NCBI RefSeq assembly: GCF_029277445.1
Contig: NZ_CP119566.1
Location: forward strand, 899,001 to 963,000
DNA length: 64,000 bases
Origin: Pararhizobium qamdonense
GTDB lineage: Bacteria > Pseudomonadota > Alphaproteobacteria > Rhizobiales > Rhizobiaceae
Direction of reading: 5' to 3'
Both the position numbers and the translations under genes were made by a program. Positions within the stretch are counted from its first letter, which is position 1. Every line of letters begins with the position of its first letter. This document shows positions 1 to 9,208 of the stretch, piece after piece. The notes under the pieces are model-generated. The model did no database searches and was not told the origin of the DNA. It saw nothing but the letters and a program-made list of their open reading frames with translations.

Positions 1-398
1 GCATTGGTGCTCCGCTCGGCCATGATTTCTGTGCCATTTCGCTGTCGGACAATCTGAAGCCCTGGGATGTGATTACCAGCCGTTTGAAGCTGGTGGCGCA
101 AGCGGGCCTGGTGATCGCGCTCTACAATCCGATCAGCAAGGCGCGGCCCTGGCAGCTCGGCGAAGCCTTCGATATCCTGCGCACCGTGCTGCCTGCGCAA
201 ACGCCGGTGATTTTCGGCCGCGCGGCCGGACGGCCGGATGAGCGCATGCTGGTCATGAATCTGGCGAAAGCCGATGCCGGGAAGGCGGATATGGCGACCT
301 GCGTGATCATCGGCTCGCCCGAGACCCGCATCATCCCGCGTCCGGGCAGGGCTGACCTCGTTTACACGCCGCGTTTCATCGCCGGGGAGAGAAGGTGA
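1..398 (+). CDS. cobJ: CobJ, precorrin-3B C17-methyltransferase (C-terminal part)
   Basis: The reading frame is open from base 3, so the gene starts upstream of the window and only about the last 131 codons are present. CobJ is the SAM-dependent methyltransferase that methylates C17 of precorrin-3B with ring contraction in aerobic cobalamin synthesis. The opening residues, GAPLGHDFCAISLSDNLKPW, are a hallmark of the family, and the IALYNP and GRPDE segments that follow also fit tetrapyrrole methylases. The stop (TGA 396-398) lies inside the 3' end of cobK, which runs the other way, a 37-nt tail-to-tail overlap. The cobK, cobL and cobM neighbours support the assignment. Confidence 0.95.
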   Translation, partial: IGAPLGHDFCAISLSDNLKPWDVITSRLKLVAQAGLVIALYNPISKARPWQLGEAFDILRTVLPAQTPVIFGRAAGRPDERMLVMNLAKADAGKADMATCVIIGSPETRIIPRPGRADLVYTPRFIAGERR

Positions 399-1132
399 TC
401 GACAAGGCCGAGCGCGTCTTTGACAGTCTCCACCGTGCGGACATCGTCCGGTTGCTGCCGCTCGACCATGATCACCGGGATCCCCAGCGCACGGGCGGCG
501 GCGATCTTGCCATAGGTGGCCGTGCCGCCGCTGTTCTTGGCGACGATGACGTCGATCCGGTTGCCGGTGAGAAGGGCGCGCTCGGCGGCTTCCTCAAAGG
601 GGCCGGTCGCCAGAAGGTAGCGCGCATCGGGTACGCCGAGCTGCGGCAGGACGGGATCGACGCTGCGGATCAGATATTGGTGCTGCGGCGCATGTTCGAA
701 ATGGAAGACCTCCTGCCTGCCAATGGCGAGAAACACGCGTTTTGGCGCCGCGCCAAGCGCCGTAACCGCCTCCGGAATGGAACGGACGCAGGTCCAGAGA
801 TCGCCGGGTTGCTGTTTCCAGGCGGAGCGGCGGAGCGCAAAAAATGCAATACCGGTGCTGCCTGCCGCAATCTCCGCATTGTGCGAGATGCGCGCCGCAA
901 AGGGATGGGTGGCGTCGATCAAAAGGTCGAAATTTTCAGCCTCCAGGAAACCGGCAAGCCCGTCGCTGCCGCCGAAACCGCCGCTGCGGCTCGGCACCGG
1001 TTGAGCGATGGGTTCCGCCGTTCGCCCGGCGAGCGACAGGAGAATGTCGCAGTCCGTGCGGAGAGCCAGCGCGGCTGCCAGCTGCCGTGCTTCGGTCGTG
1101 CCGCCAAGGATCAGGATACGGTGTTTGCCCAT
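362..1132 (-). CDS. cobK: CobK, precorrin-6A (6x) reductase
   Basis: A 256-residue protein that reduces precorrin-6A to precorrin-6B with NADPH in the aerobic cobalamin pathway. It begins MGKHRILILGGTTEARQLA, the N-terminal Rossmann-type nucleotide loop of the CobK/CbiJ family. The segments DATHPFAARISHNAE and AIGRQEVFHFEHAP are also typical, and the length is normal. It is the only cob gene here on the minus strand. Its 3' end overlaps cobJ by 37 nt, and its ATG (1130-1132) overlaps the ATG of cobL (1131-1133) within CATG, so the two genes diverge with no intergenic DNA. Each promoter must therefore lie inside the other gene, or cobL must be read from the cobJ side. Confidence 0.95.
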   Translation of the reverse strand: MGKHRILILGGTTEARQLAAALALRTDCDILLSLAGRTAEPIAQPVPSRSGGFGGSDGLAGFLEAENFDLLIDATHPFAARISHNAEIAAGSTGIAFFALRRSAWKQQPGDLWTCVRSIPEAVTALGAAPKRVFLAIGRQEVFHFEHAPQHQYLIRSVDPVLPQLGVPDARYLLATGPFEEAAERALLTGNRIDVIVAKNSGGTATYGKIAAARALGIPVIMVERQQPDDVRTVETVKDALGLVDHLLSPAMKRGV

Positions 1133-2372
1133 GGGTGACGGTCAGGCCTCTTCTGGCGGCAATAATCTGCCCTGGCTGACGATCATCGGCCTGGGTGAAG
1201 ACGGTTTAGCCGGTCTCGGCGACGAGGCCAAGCGCTGCATCGCCGCTGCTTCGGTGGTTTTCGGTGGCGCCCGTCATCTTGAGCTCACCGCAACCTTGAT
1301 CTCCGGCGAGCGCCATCCGTGGCTGAGCCCTTTCGAGCGTTCCGTCGAGGCGGTGGTTGCGCTGCGCGGACAGCCTGTTGTGGTGCTCGCATCCGGCGAT
1401 CCCTTCTTCTTCGGCGCCGGGGTGACGCTGTCGCGCCGGATCGCCCGCGCCGAAATGCGGGTTTTCCCCGCTCCGTCCTCGTTCAGCTTAGCAGCCTCCC
1501 GCCTCGGTTGGGCGTTGCAGGATACAGTGATCGTGTCCCTGCATGGCCGTCCGCTCGATCTGATCCGGCCGCATCTGCAGCCGGGATCGCGCATTCTGGC
1601 GCTGACATCCGATGAACATGGTCCAGCTCAGCTTGCGGTGCTGCTTGTTTCAAGCGGGTTCGGGCAATCGCGTTTGACGGTGCTTGAGGCGCTGGGCGGT
1701 GCTCGGGAGCAGATGACTTCGCAGATTGCTGCGGATTTCTCGCTGGCGGATATCAACACGCTCAATATCTGTGCTGTTGAGGTTGTGGCTGACACTGACG
1801 CGCGCATCCTGCCGCTCGCCGCCGGCCTTCAAGACGGGCTTTTCGAACATGATGGTCAGATCACCAAGCGTGAGGTCCGCGCACTGACGCTGTCAGCACT
1901 TGCGCCCCGGCGCGGCGAACTGCTTTGGGATGTCGGCGCAGGTTCCGGATCGATCGGGATCGAGTGGATGCTGTCCGATCCGGCAATGCGCGCGATTGCC
2001 ATCGAAGGCTCGCCGGATCGTGCCGCGCGCATCGGGCGCAACGCGGTGAATTTTGGTGTGCCCGGTTTGACAATCGTCCATGGAACAGCGCCCCAGGCCC
2101 TTGCCGGATTGCCATCTCCGGATGCGGTTTTTGTCGGTGGCGGCGGCAGCGAGGAGGGCGTGATGGCTGCGGCCATCGCCGCCTTGAAAAGCGGTGGGCG
2201 GTTGGTTGCCAATGCGGTGACGACGCAGATGGAGGCGGTGCTTCTGGACCATCAGGCCCGCCTCGGCGGATCGCTGCTGCGCATCGATATCGCCCGCGCA
2301 TCGCCGGTGGGCGCCATGACGGGCTGGCGTCCGGCCATGCCGGTCACGCAATGGTCATGGGTCAAACCCTGA
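1131..2372 (+). CDS. cobL: CobL, precorrin-6B C5,15-methyltransferase (decarboxylating)
   Basis: A bifunctional enzyme of about 413 residues that methylates C5 and C15 of precorrin-6B and decarboxylates the ring-C acetate. The N-terminal half is a CbiE-type tetrapyrrole methylase (LTIIGLGEDGLAGL near the start, LASGDPFFFGAG further on). The C-terminal half is a CbiT-type SAM methyltransferase with WDVGAGSGSIGIEW as SAM motif I. The frame is open further upstream to 1008, but those codons are antisense to cobK and unlike the family, so the ATG at 1131 is preferred. It sits 25 nt before cobM and is probably co-transcribed with it. Confidence 0.94.
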   Translation: MGDGQASSGGNNLPWLTIIGLGEDGLAGLGDEAKRCIAAASVVFGGARHLELTATLISGERHPWLSPFERSVEAVVALRGQPVVVLASGDPFFFGAGVTLSRRIARAEMRVFPAPSSFSLAASRLGWALQDTVIVSLHGRPLDLIRPHLQPGSRILALTSDEHGPAQLAVLLVSSGFGQSRLTVLEALGGAREQMTSQIAADFSLADINTLNICAVEVVADTDARILPLAAGLQDGLFEHDGQITKREVRALTLSALAPRRGELLWDVGAGSGSIGIEWMLSDPAMRAIAIEGSPDRAARIGRNAVNFGVPGLTIVHGTAPQALAGLPSPDAVFVGGGGSEEGVMAAAIAALKSGGRLVANAVTTQMEAVLLDHQARLGGSLLRIDIARASPVGAMTGWRPAMPVTQWSWVKP

Positions 2373-2397
2373 CCTTGGATATTCAGAAGGATAGAAG

Positions 2398-3162
2398 ATG
2401 ACCGTTCATTTCATCGGAGCAGGCCCAGGCGCCGCTGATCTCATCACCGTGCGCGGCCGCGATCTCATCGCCCGCTGCCCGGTTTGCCTCTATGCGGGGT
2501 CGATCGTCTCGCCCGAACTCCTGCAATATTGCCCGGACGGTGCGCGCATTGTCGATACGGCGCCGATGTCGCTGGATGAGATCGAGGCCGAATATGTGAC
2601 GGCCGCTGCCGCCGGCCAGGATGTGGCGCGGCTGCATTCCGGCGATCTTTCGGTTTGGAGCGCAGTTGCCGAACAGATTCGCCGGCTGGAAAAACACGGG
2701 CTCGATTATACGATGACACCCGGTGTGCCGGCGTTTGCGGCGGCGGCTGCCACCCTCGGGCGCGAACTGACCATCCCCGCCATTGGCCAGAGCCTTGTGC
2801 TGACGCGGGTTTCCGGCCGGGCCTCGCCGATGCCGAATGCCGAGACGCTGGCCGGTTTCGGTGCCACCGGCGCGACGCTTGCCATTCATCTGGCGATCCA
2901 TGCGCTGGCGCAGGTGGTTTCCGAGCTGACGCCGCTTTACGGTGCAGATTGCCCGGTGGCGATCGTCGTCAAGGCATCCTGGCCGGATGAGCGGGTGCTG
3001 CGCGGCACGCTTGCCGATATCGAGGCGAAGGTGGCGGCCGATCCGATCGAGCGTACAGCCCTGATCTTTGTCGGACGCACGCTTGGCGCTACCGATTTTC
3101 GCGAAAGTGCCCTTTACGACGCCGCCTATCAACGGCGGTTTCGCGGCCGCGACGGACTATAA
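2398..3162 (+). CDS. cobM: CobM, precorrin-4 C11-methyltransferase
   Basis: A 254-residue SAM-dependent methyltransferase that adds the C11 methyl to precorrin-4. The N-terminus [20 protein letters not shown] is the glycine-rich tetrapyrrole-methylase loop, followed by [13 protein letters not shown] and by [12 protein letters not shown], both diagnostic of CobM/CbiF. Length is normal. It follows cobL closely, completing the cobJ/K/L/M block. Its stop is only 7 nt from the stop of mnhG, which comes from the other side, so the two operons converge. I see no hairpin terminator in the gap. Confidence 0.95.
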   Translation: MTVHFIGAGPGAADLITVRGRDLIARCPVCLYAGSIVSPELLQYCPDGARIVDTAPMSLDEIEAEYVTAAAAGQDVARLHSGDLSVWSAVAEQIRRLEKHGLDYTMTPGVPAFAAAAATLGRELTIPAIGQSLVLTRVSGRASPMPNAETLAGFGATGATLAIHLAIHALAQVVSELTPLYGADCPVAIVVKASWPDERVLRGTLADIEAKVAADPIERTALIFVGRTLGATDFRESALYDAAYQRRFRGRDGL

Positions 3163-3169
3163 GAAAACC

Positions 3170-3565
3170 TCAGATATCCATGCCCGACGTATCCGGGCCC
3201 GGCGTATCCGGCTGGTCGCCGGCCGCCTTGCGCGGCACGTCGTTCCGGCCTTCGATCCGGTCACGGTAGAGCGCGGATTGTCCGAGCAGCATCAAGGTCA
3301 CCGGCGTCGTCAGGATGACGAAAACGATGATCAGGACTTCGTGCAGGATCCAGCGGTTCTGCAGCACGGCAAAGGTGATCATCGAGGCAACGGAGATCAG
3401 GATCGTGCCGGCGCTGGCGCCGAGGGTGGGCGCATGCAGGCGGCCATAGAAGGTTTTCAGCCGGATCAGTCCCATCGAACCGATAAGGGTGATGACGGAG
3501 CCGGTCAGAAGCAGGATGCAGACCGGGATCGCCGCCCAGGCCGGAAGGTCGGTCAGATGGCTCAT
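3170..3565 (-). CDS. mnhG: MnhG/PhaG, Mrp-type Na+(K+)/H+ antiporter subunit G
   Basis: The last gene of the minus-strand Mrp antiporter operon, 131 residues. The start is taken as the ATG (MSHLTDLPAWAAIPV) that overlaps the mnhF stop in ATGA; the longer open frame upstream is a shadow of mnhF. Three hydrophobic segments are visible, with a GSMGLIRLKTFYGRLHAP stretch between the first two that is strongly conserved in MnhG/PhaG. The hydrophilic tail rich in P, D and G is variable in the family. Mrp complexes exchange monovalent cations for protons across the inner membrane. In rhizobia the pha1 system serves potassium and alkaline adaptation. Confidence 0.93.
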   Translation of the reverse strand: MSHLTDLPAWAAIPVCILLLTGSVITLIGSMGLIRLKTFYGRLHAPTLGASAGTILISVASMITFAVLQNRWILHEVLIIVFVILTTPVTLMLLGQSALYRDRIEGRNDVPRKAAGDQPDTPGPDTSGMDI

Positions 3566-3843
3566 TCGATCACCTCGCCGCGCATCAGGAATTTCGCAAA
3601 GGCGATCGACGAGACGAAGCCAAGCACGGCGATGATCAAAGCCGCTTCGAAATAGATCGAATTGGCCGTGCGGATCCCGAAGGTCAAAAGCAAAAGCATG
3701 GCCGTAATATAGAGCGCATCGAGGCCCAGGATGCGGTCCTGGGCGCGTGGCCCCCGCACCATGCGAAACAGCGCACATCCCATCGCCAGTCCAAGCAGGA
3801 TCTGGGAGGCGAGGATCGACCAGATGATGAAGAGCTCGGTCAT
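3562..3843 (-). CDS. mnhF: MnhF/PhaF, Mrp antiporter subunit F
   Basis: A 93-residue membrane protein starting MTELFIIWSILASQILLG. It has three predicted transmembrane helices and the conserved RMVRGPRAQDRILGLDAL loop that identifies subunit F. The ATG overlaps the mnhE stop (ATGA) and its own stop overlaps the mnhG start, so E, F and G are translationally coupled. A much longer open frame upstream is antisense or offset noise within mnhE and was not used. It is part of the inner-membrane hetero-oligomeric Mrp complex. Confidence 0.93.
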   Translation of the reverse strand: MTELFIIWSILASQILLGLAMGCALFRMVRGPRAQDRILGLDALYITAMLLLLTFGIRTANSIYFEAALIIAVLGFVSSIAFAKFLMRGEVIE

Positions 3844-4328
3844 TCGAATATCTCCTTCAACGGGGCTTCGTAACGCTTTTTGATCAGGTCCGACCAGGCA
3901 GCACCGTTTTCCAGGTCCAGCACGTGGAGAAGCAGCACGCCGGTCTGGCGGTCGAATTCGAGCCAGGCGGTGCCGGGTGTCGCCGTCAGAATGCATGCAA
4001 GCAGTGCCAAAGCATTTTCGTCGCGCAGGCTGATATCGATCGCCACGAAACCGGAATTGACCGGCCGCCTTCCGGCGCGCAGGATCACGCCCATCACGGC
4101 AAGGTTCGATTTCACCACATCGAGCGCCACATGCCCGGCGAGAACCGCGATGCGCCCGTAATTCTTCATCCGCGTCTTGTCGGGCTGCAGGTTGACCATG
4201 ACCCAGGCAAACGCGATGCCGAGCATGGAGCCAAGGATGATCTGGCCTGGTGATACCGACTGGTTGATCAAAAGCCACAGCATCAGGAGGGCCAGCGACA
4301 GAAGCGGGTAGGGGAACCAGTAGCGCAT
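3840..4328 (-). CDS. mnhE: MnhE/PhaE, Mrp antiporter subunit E
   Basis: A 162-residue subunit, of normal family length. The N-terminal hydrophobic segments (MRYWFPYPLLSLALLMLWLL) are followed by a soluble domain containing FVAIDISLRDENALALLACI and TATPGTAWLEFD, the conserved cytoplasmic core of MnhE. Its stop overlaps the mnhF start by 4 nt, and it begins 3 nt after the mnhD stop. It is one of the accessory subunits needed for Mrp assembly and cation/proton exchange. Confidence 0.94.
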   Translation of the reverse strand: MRYWFPYPLLSLALLMLWLLINQSVSPGQIILGSMLGIAFAWVMVNLQPDKTRMKNYGRIAVLAGHVALDVVKSNLAVMGVILRAGRRPVNSGFVAIDISLRDENALALLACILTATPGTAWLEFDRQTGVLLLHVLDLENGAAWSDLIKKRYEAPLKEIFE

Positions 4329-4331
4329 GGC

Positions 4332-5957
4332 CTATTCCCCCGCTGCCGGGCCGGCACGCGGCGCCGACATCACGCGTCCGATATAGTTCTGCGGTTCACC
4401 CAGCGATTTCGCCGTCGCATCCATATAACGCATCACGGGCCCTGCCTGGAAGCTCAGGAAGACGCAAGCCGCCAGAAGCATCAGGACTGGTGTGATCTCG
4501 ATCAGGAAGACGCGCGGAATGGTGCCTTCGATCGAGGTCCAGAACGTGCGGATACCAACGCGGTTCATGGCGATCATGGCCGCAAGGCCGGACAGGATGA
4601 GAAGGGCGGTATAGGCCCATTCGGCGCCGGAGACCGGAGCGTCATCGCCGAAACTGCCGGGATTGAACAATCCGTGCAGCATGGCGAATTTTGCCAGAAA
4701 TCCGGAAAGCGGCGGCAGGCCCGAAAGCAGGATGGCGCAGGCACAGAAGCAGAGACCCAGCACGGCCATGGTGCCGGGCACGGCGACGCCGCCTTCTTTT
4801 TCCGCCTCGTTTTCATCGACATCACCATAGGCTTCCATGGTCACCGCCAGAACGTCGGCGCCGGCATCGCGAGCGCGCTCCACCAGCTCGATCAAAAGGA
4901 AGAAGGCGCAAATCGTCAGTGTCGAACTCACCAGATAAAACAGGGCGCCGCCGATGACGGCGCCATTGCCAAGCCCGATCGCCGCCATCAGCGTACCGGA
5001 CGAGACCAGCACGCAATAGCCGGCAAGCCTGCCCATGGCCTGCGAGGCCAATACGCCGATCGCGCCGAAGCCGATGGTCATCAGGCCGCCATAAAGAAGG
5101 ACGGATTGACCAAAGCCGAGGGAGGCGCCGGCATCTGCGCCAAACAGCAGCATGGAGAGCCGAAGGAGGATGTAGACGCCGACCTTGGTGAGGATGGCAA
5201 AGATTGCGGCGACCGGCGGCGTTGCGGCCGAATAGGTGGCGGGCAGCCAGAAGCCGAGCGGCCACATGCCGGCCTTGACGAGGAAGGCAATGCCGAGAAT
5301 GGCCGCCCCCGCTTCCATCAGCATCCGGCTTTCCGGGCCGATCGTGGTGATCCGCATGGCAAGATCGGCCATGTTCAGCGTGCCCGTTGCGCCATAGATC
5401 AGGCTGACCCCGACCAGAAACAGCGAAGAGGCTGCAAGATTGATGGCGATGTAATGCAGGCCTGCCTTGACGCGCATCGGGCCGGAGCCATGCAGCAGCA
5501 GCCCGTAGGATGCGGCCAGCATCATTTCAAAGAAGACGAACAGATTGAACAGGTCGCCGGTCAGGAAGGCGCCGTTGAGGCCGGCCAGCATCAACTGGAA
5601 CAGCGAATGAAAATGATAACCGGCCCGATGCCATTTCGCCATCGAAAACACCTGCGTCGCCATTGCGAGCAGCCCGGTCAGCACCAGCATCAGCGCTGAC
5701 AGCCGGTCCAGCACCAGAACGATGCCGAAGGGGGCTGGCCAGTTTCCAAGCAGGTAGACGCTGGCCCCGGTCTCGCCCTCTCCCGAGGAGGCTGCCATCC
5801 GCATCAACAGGATGCTGATGATGAAAACCACCACGGTTGAGGTGAAGGCGATCACCCCTTTCAGCGTCCGGTTCCGTTCATCGACGGGAATAAGGGCCGC
5901 TGCCGTGAGGATCGGCAGAATGATCGGCAGGATGATCAGGTGATGAAGCCAGTTCAT
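4332..5957 (-). CDS. mnhD: MnhD/PhaD, Mrp antiporter subunit D (NuoN/M-like)
   Basis: A 541-residue polytopic membrane protein of the proton-conducting NADH-quinone oxidoreductase family. It begins MNWLHHLIILPIILPILTAA and carries the conserved core ATPPVAAIFAILTKVGVYIL, with the lysine expected in the proton path, and further charged residues inside helices. MnhA and MnhD are the ion-translocating subunits of the Mrp complex. Spacing is 6 nt from mnhC and 3 nt to mnhE. An acidic insert (around EAYGDVDENEAEKEGG) lies in a loop and probably reflects lineage variation. Confidence 0.95.
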   Translation of the reverse strand: MNWLHHLIILPIILPILTAAALIPVDERNRTLKGVIAFTSTVVVFIISILLMRMAASSGEGETGASVYLLGNWPAPFGIVLVLDRLSALMLVLTGLLAMATQVFSMAKWHRAGYHFHSLFQLMLAGLNGAFLTGDLFNLFVFFEMMLAASYGLLLHGSGPMRVKAGLHYIAINLAASSLFLVGVSLIYGATGTLNMADLAMRITTIGPESRMLMEAGAAILGIAFLVKAGMWPLGFWLPATYSAATPPVAAIFAILTKVGVYILLRLSMLLFGADAGASLGFGQSVLLYGGLMTIGFGAIGVLASQAMGRLAGYCVLVSSGTLMAAIGLGNGAVIGGALFYLVSSTLTICAFFLLIELVERARDAGADVLAVTMEAYGDVDENEAEKEGGVAVPGTMAVLGLCFCACAILLSGLPPLSGFLAKFAMLHGLFNPGSFGDDAPVSGAEWAYTALLILSGLAAMIAMNRVGIRTFWTSIEGTIPRVFLIEITPVLMLLAACVFLSFQAGPVMRYMDATAKSLGEPQNYIGRVMSAPRAGPAAGE

Positions 5958-5963
5958 GCCGCG

Positions 5964-6299
5964 TTACTCCCTGCCGTCCACGTGGTCGGTGCCGGTAAAG
6001 CCGCGAGACGCGAGAAGCACGACCAGAAACAGCGCCGTCATGGCAAAGCCGATGACGATGGCTGTGAGCACCAAAGCCTGGGGAATGGGATCGGTATGGG
6101 TCAAAAGTCCGCCAACGCCACCCGGCTCAAGCACCGGCGGCGCATTGACCCTCAGACGGCCCATGCCGAAAATGAAGAGATTGACGGCATAGGAGAGCAG
6201 CGACAGGCCGATGACCACCTGATAGGTGCGCGGCCGGAACAAAAGCCAGACGCCGGAAGCGGTGAGAACGCCGATGCCTGCGGAGAGAACCAGTTCCAT
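5964..6299 (-). CDS. mnhC: MnhC/PhaC, Mrp antiporter subunit C (NuoK-like)
   Basis: A 111-residue NuoK-type membrane subunit with three transmembrane helices. Diagnostic segments are QVVIGLSLLSYAVNLFIF and DPIPQALVLTAIVIGFAMTA, the latter containing the PQALVLTAIVI motif shared with NuoK. The ATG overlaps the last base of the preceding fused A/B gene, so translation is likely coupled. It belongs to the pha/mnh operon running from mnhAB to mnhG. Confidence 0.95.
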   Translation of the reverse strand: MELVLSAGIGVLTASGVWLLFRPRTYQVVIGLSLLSYAVNLFIFGMGRLRVNAPPVLEPGGVGGLLTHTDPIPQALVLTAIVIGFAMTALFLVVLLASRGFTGTDHVDGRE

Positions 6300-9208
6300 T
6301 ATGTGTTCTCCTTCGCCGCCAGTTTCGCCGCCCTGATCTGGGCGCGCGGTGCACGCACCGACTGGTGGGCGAGCGCGATCAGGATCAGCACGGTGGCGCC
6401 GAGCACCAGCGAGAAGACGCCGAGATCGAACAGGATCGCGCTTGCGAGCGGAATTTTACCGATGACCGGCAGGGAAACGTATTGGGAATACGAGGTCAGG
6501 AACGGATAGCCGAAGACCCAGGACCCGAGGCCGGTCGTGGTGGCGACGATGAGGCCGATTGCCATCCAGCGCAGCGGATGGATCCGCAGCCGTTCCTCGA
6601 CCCAGCGCGTACCACCCGCCATATATTGCAGAATGAAGGCGATCGACATGGCGATGCCGGCTGCAAAGCCGCCGCCTGGAAGATCATGGCCGCGGAAAAA
6701 CAGGAAGGCCGCCAGCATGCCGATGACCGGGAACATCCAGCGCATGATCACCGAGGGCACCAGCAGGTATTCGGCAATGCTGTCGCCCTTCTTGCGATCG
6801 GGGTGATCGTCGTCGAACGCATTCTGAACGCGCTGCTGCTCCGGTGCCTCGAGGCTTTCGGTGGCAGGGCGGAAACGCAGAAGCAGCGCGAACACCGTCA
6901 AGGCGACGATGCACAGGACGGCGATCTCGCCCAGCGTATCGAAGCCGCGGAAATCGACGAGGATGACGTTGACGACATTGGTGCCGCCGCCTTCGCTATA
7001 GGCGCGCTCGAGGAAATAGCTCGAAATGGTCTCGGGCATTTCCCGGCTCATCACCGTGTAGGAGACGAGCATCATGCCAAGACCGGCAAAGACGGCGGTC
7101 GCAAGGTCGCGCAGGCGGCGCAGGCGCGTCGATATGGTCATCATTTCCGGATCATCGGGATCTTCGATCCGCTTGGGCAACCAGCGCAGGCCAAGCAGGA
7201 TCAGAACCGTCGTGACGATCTCGACGAGCAATTGCGTGACCGCCAGATCGGGTGCTGAAAGCCACACGAAGGTGACACAGGTAACAAGACCCGCGCCTCC
7301 GAGCAGCACGAGCGCCGCAAGCCTGTGGAATTTCGCCTGATAGGCTGCGCCGATGGCACAGACCATGCCGACCAGCCAGAGCAGCGCAAAGGCCGGATCA
7401 ATGTTGCGCAGCACGATATTGGCCGGTTTGAAACCCTGCGTCAGAAGCGTGGCGGCGCCGGCGATCACTGCCACTGCGACGAGGACCCGCATCTGCGGCT
7501 GCAGTCGGCGGGTGCCGGCGCGCATCTCGATCGAGCGCGCCCATTTCCATGACAGGGTGACCAGCACGCGCTCGAAGATGCGTTGGCCCTCCAGGCGGCG
7601 GAAGAAGGGCGGGCCCTCGATGCTGGTGGCAAGATAGGGCCGCATGATGAAGAACAGCCCGATGCCGCCGACAAGCGCAATCAGGCTCATGAACAGCGGC
7701 AGGTTCCAGCCATGCCAGACGGCAAGGCTATAGACCGGCGTCGCCTCGCCCAGAACCGATTGCACGGCGGTGTGCAGAAAGGGGCCGATCGTCAGGGTCG
7801 GGATCACGCCGACGACGAGGCAGGAGAATACCAGGAAATAGATCGGCGCCAGCATCCAGTGTGGCGGCTCATGCGGCGTCGTGGGCAGATCCTTTGGCGG
7901 CGGTCCGAAAAAGACGCTGTAGATGAAACGCAGCGAATAGGTGACGGCAAACATGCTGGCGAGCGTTGCGACATAGGGCGTGATCGTGTCGAGCAGATTG
8001 TATTTATGGGTTTCGATCGCCTCGGCAAAGAACATTTCTTTCGACAGGAAGCCGTTCAACAGCGGTACGCCGGCCATCGAGGCGCTGGCGACCATCGCCA
8101 GCGTCGCCGTTATCGGCATGTATTTGAACAGGCCGCTGAGCTTGCGCATGTCGCGGGTGCCGGTTTCATGATCGATGATCCCGGCGGCCATGAACAGCGA
8201 GGCCTTGAAGGTGGCGTGGTTCATGGTGTGAAAGATCGCGGCGACCGCAGCCAAGGGACTGCCGAGGCTCAGAAGCACGGTAATAAGGCCGAGATGGCTG
8301 ATCGTCGAATAGGCGAGCAGCCCCTTCAGGTCCTGCTGGAAGATCGCGAAATAGGCGCCGAGCAACAGCGTGCTGAGGCCGGCAAGGCCGACGATCCAGA
8401 ACCACTGGTCGGTGCCCGCCATGACCGGCCAGAGCCGGATCAACAGGAAGACGCCGGCTTTGACGAGGGTCGCCGAATGCAGATAGGCCGAAACCGGCGT
8501 CGGCGCCGCCATCGCATGCGGCAGCCAGAAATGGAACGGAAACTGTGCACTCTTGGTGAGGGCTCCGAGCAGGATAAGAATGAGCACGGTCGTGTAGAGC
8601 GGATCGTTGCGGATCAGGTTGCCGGACGAAAGCACGACATCGAGATCATAGCTGCCGACGATATGGCCGATCAGCATCAGCCCGACGAACATGCACAGGC
8701 CGCCGGTGCCGGTGACGGTCAGCGCCATGCGGGCGCCATCGCGCGCATTGGCGTTGTGGTGCCAGTAACCGATCAGAAGGAAGGAGATGATGCTGGTCAA
8801 TTCCCAGAAGATCGCCAGCAGAATGAGATTGCCGGAAAGTACCACGCCGAGCATGGCGCCCATGAAGGCGAGGAAGAGGGCAAAGAAGCGCGGAACCGGG
8901 TCGCTGGCCGACATATAGTAACGGGCGTAGACAACGACGAGCAGGCCGATCGCGGTGACCAGGCTTGCAAACATCCAGGCAAAGCCGTCCATCCGCAGCG
9001 AGAAGTTCAGCCCAAGTTCCGGAAGCCAGTCGACATTGTAGCGAAGCACTTTGTTTGCGGCGACGATCGGATAGAGGCCGGCCGATGTGGCAAGGCAAAA
9101 CAGGGCGATCGAGCCTGAAAGCCAGGCGCTGGCCGTGCCCTTGTGTGCCGGAATGCAGATTGCAGCAAGGCTCCCCGCGAAAGGCGCAAGAACCAGAATG
9201 AGAAGCAA
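6299..9208 (-). CDS. mnhA: MnhAB/PhaAB, fused Mrp antiporter subunits A and B
   Basis: A 969-residue protein. Residues up to roughly 750 form the MnhA part, homologous to NuoL with a proton-pumping core (FPFHFWLPHAMAAPTPVSAY, then LHSATLVKAGVFLLIRLWP). The last 200 or so are the MnhB domain (VPSVIMRWMFPVIGMLAAFL, GHDLPGGGFAAGIAMSIAFI). In many bacteria these are two genes; the fusion is known in rhizobial Pha systems. It is the first gene of the operon. The start is TTG, as no in-frame ATG or GTG lies just upstream, and its Shine-Dalgarno is weak. It diverges from a response regulator across about 400 bp. Confidence 0.94.
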   Translation of the reverse strand: MLLILVLAPFAGSLAAICIPAHKGTASAWLSGSIALFCLATSAGLYPIVAANKVLRYNVDWLPELGLNFSLRMDGFAWMFASLVTAIGLLVVVYARYYMSASDPVPRFFALFLAFMGAMLGVVLSGNLILLAIFWELTSIISFLLIGYWHHNANARDGARMALTVTGTGGLCMFVGLMLIGHIVGSYDLDVVLSSGNLIRNDPLYTTVLILILLGALTKSAQFPFHFWLPHAMAAPTPVSAYLHSATLVKAGVFLLIRLWPVMAGTDQWFWIVGLAGLSTLLLGAYFAIFQQDLKGLLAYSTISHLGLITVLLSLGSPLAAVAAIFHTMNHATFKASLFMAAGIIDHETGTRDMRKLSGLFKYMPITATLAMVASASMAGVPLLNGFLSKEMFFAEAIETHKYNLLDTITPYVATLASMFAVTYSLRFIYSVFFGPPPKDLPTTPHEPPHWMLAPIYFLVFSCLVVGVIPTLTIGPFLHTAVQSVLGEATPVYSLAVWHGWNLPLFMSLIALVGGIGLFFIMRPYLATSIEGPPFFRRLEGQRIFERVLVTLSWKWARSIEMRAGTRRLQPQMRVLVAVAVIAGAATLLTQGFKPANIVLRNIDPAFALLWLVGMVCAIGAAYQAKFHRLAALVLLGGAGLVTCVTFVWLSAPDLAVTQLLVEIVTTVLILLGLRWLPKRIEDPDDPEMMTISTRLRRLRDLATAVFAGLGMMLVSYTVMSREMPETISSYFLERAYSEGGGTNVVNVILVDFRGFDTLGEIAVLCIVALTVFALLLRFRPATESLEAPEQQRVQNAFDDDHPDRKKGDSIAEYLLVPSVIMRWMFPVIGMLAAFLFFRGHDLPGGGFAAGIAMSIAFILQYMAGGTRWVEERLRIHPLRWMAIGLIVATTTGLGSWVFGYPFLTSYSQYVSLPVIGKIPLASAILFDLGVFSLVLGATVLILIALAHQSVRAPRAQIRAAKLAAKENT

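Noticed and set aside
395..1138. A 247-codon open frame on the plus strand over cobK.
   Set aside because: Antisense to cobK, which has all the family signatures. The product has no hydrophobic core or motif.
1..3162. A cobalamin riboswitch or promoter for the cob genes.
   Set aside because: The operon starts upstream of the window and the genes here are packed without leader regions. No B12-box-like sequence was recognised.
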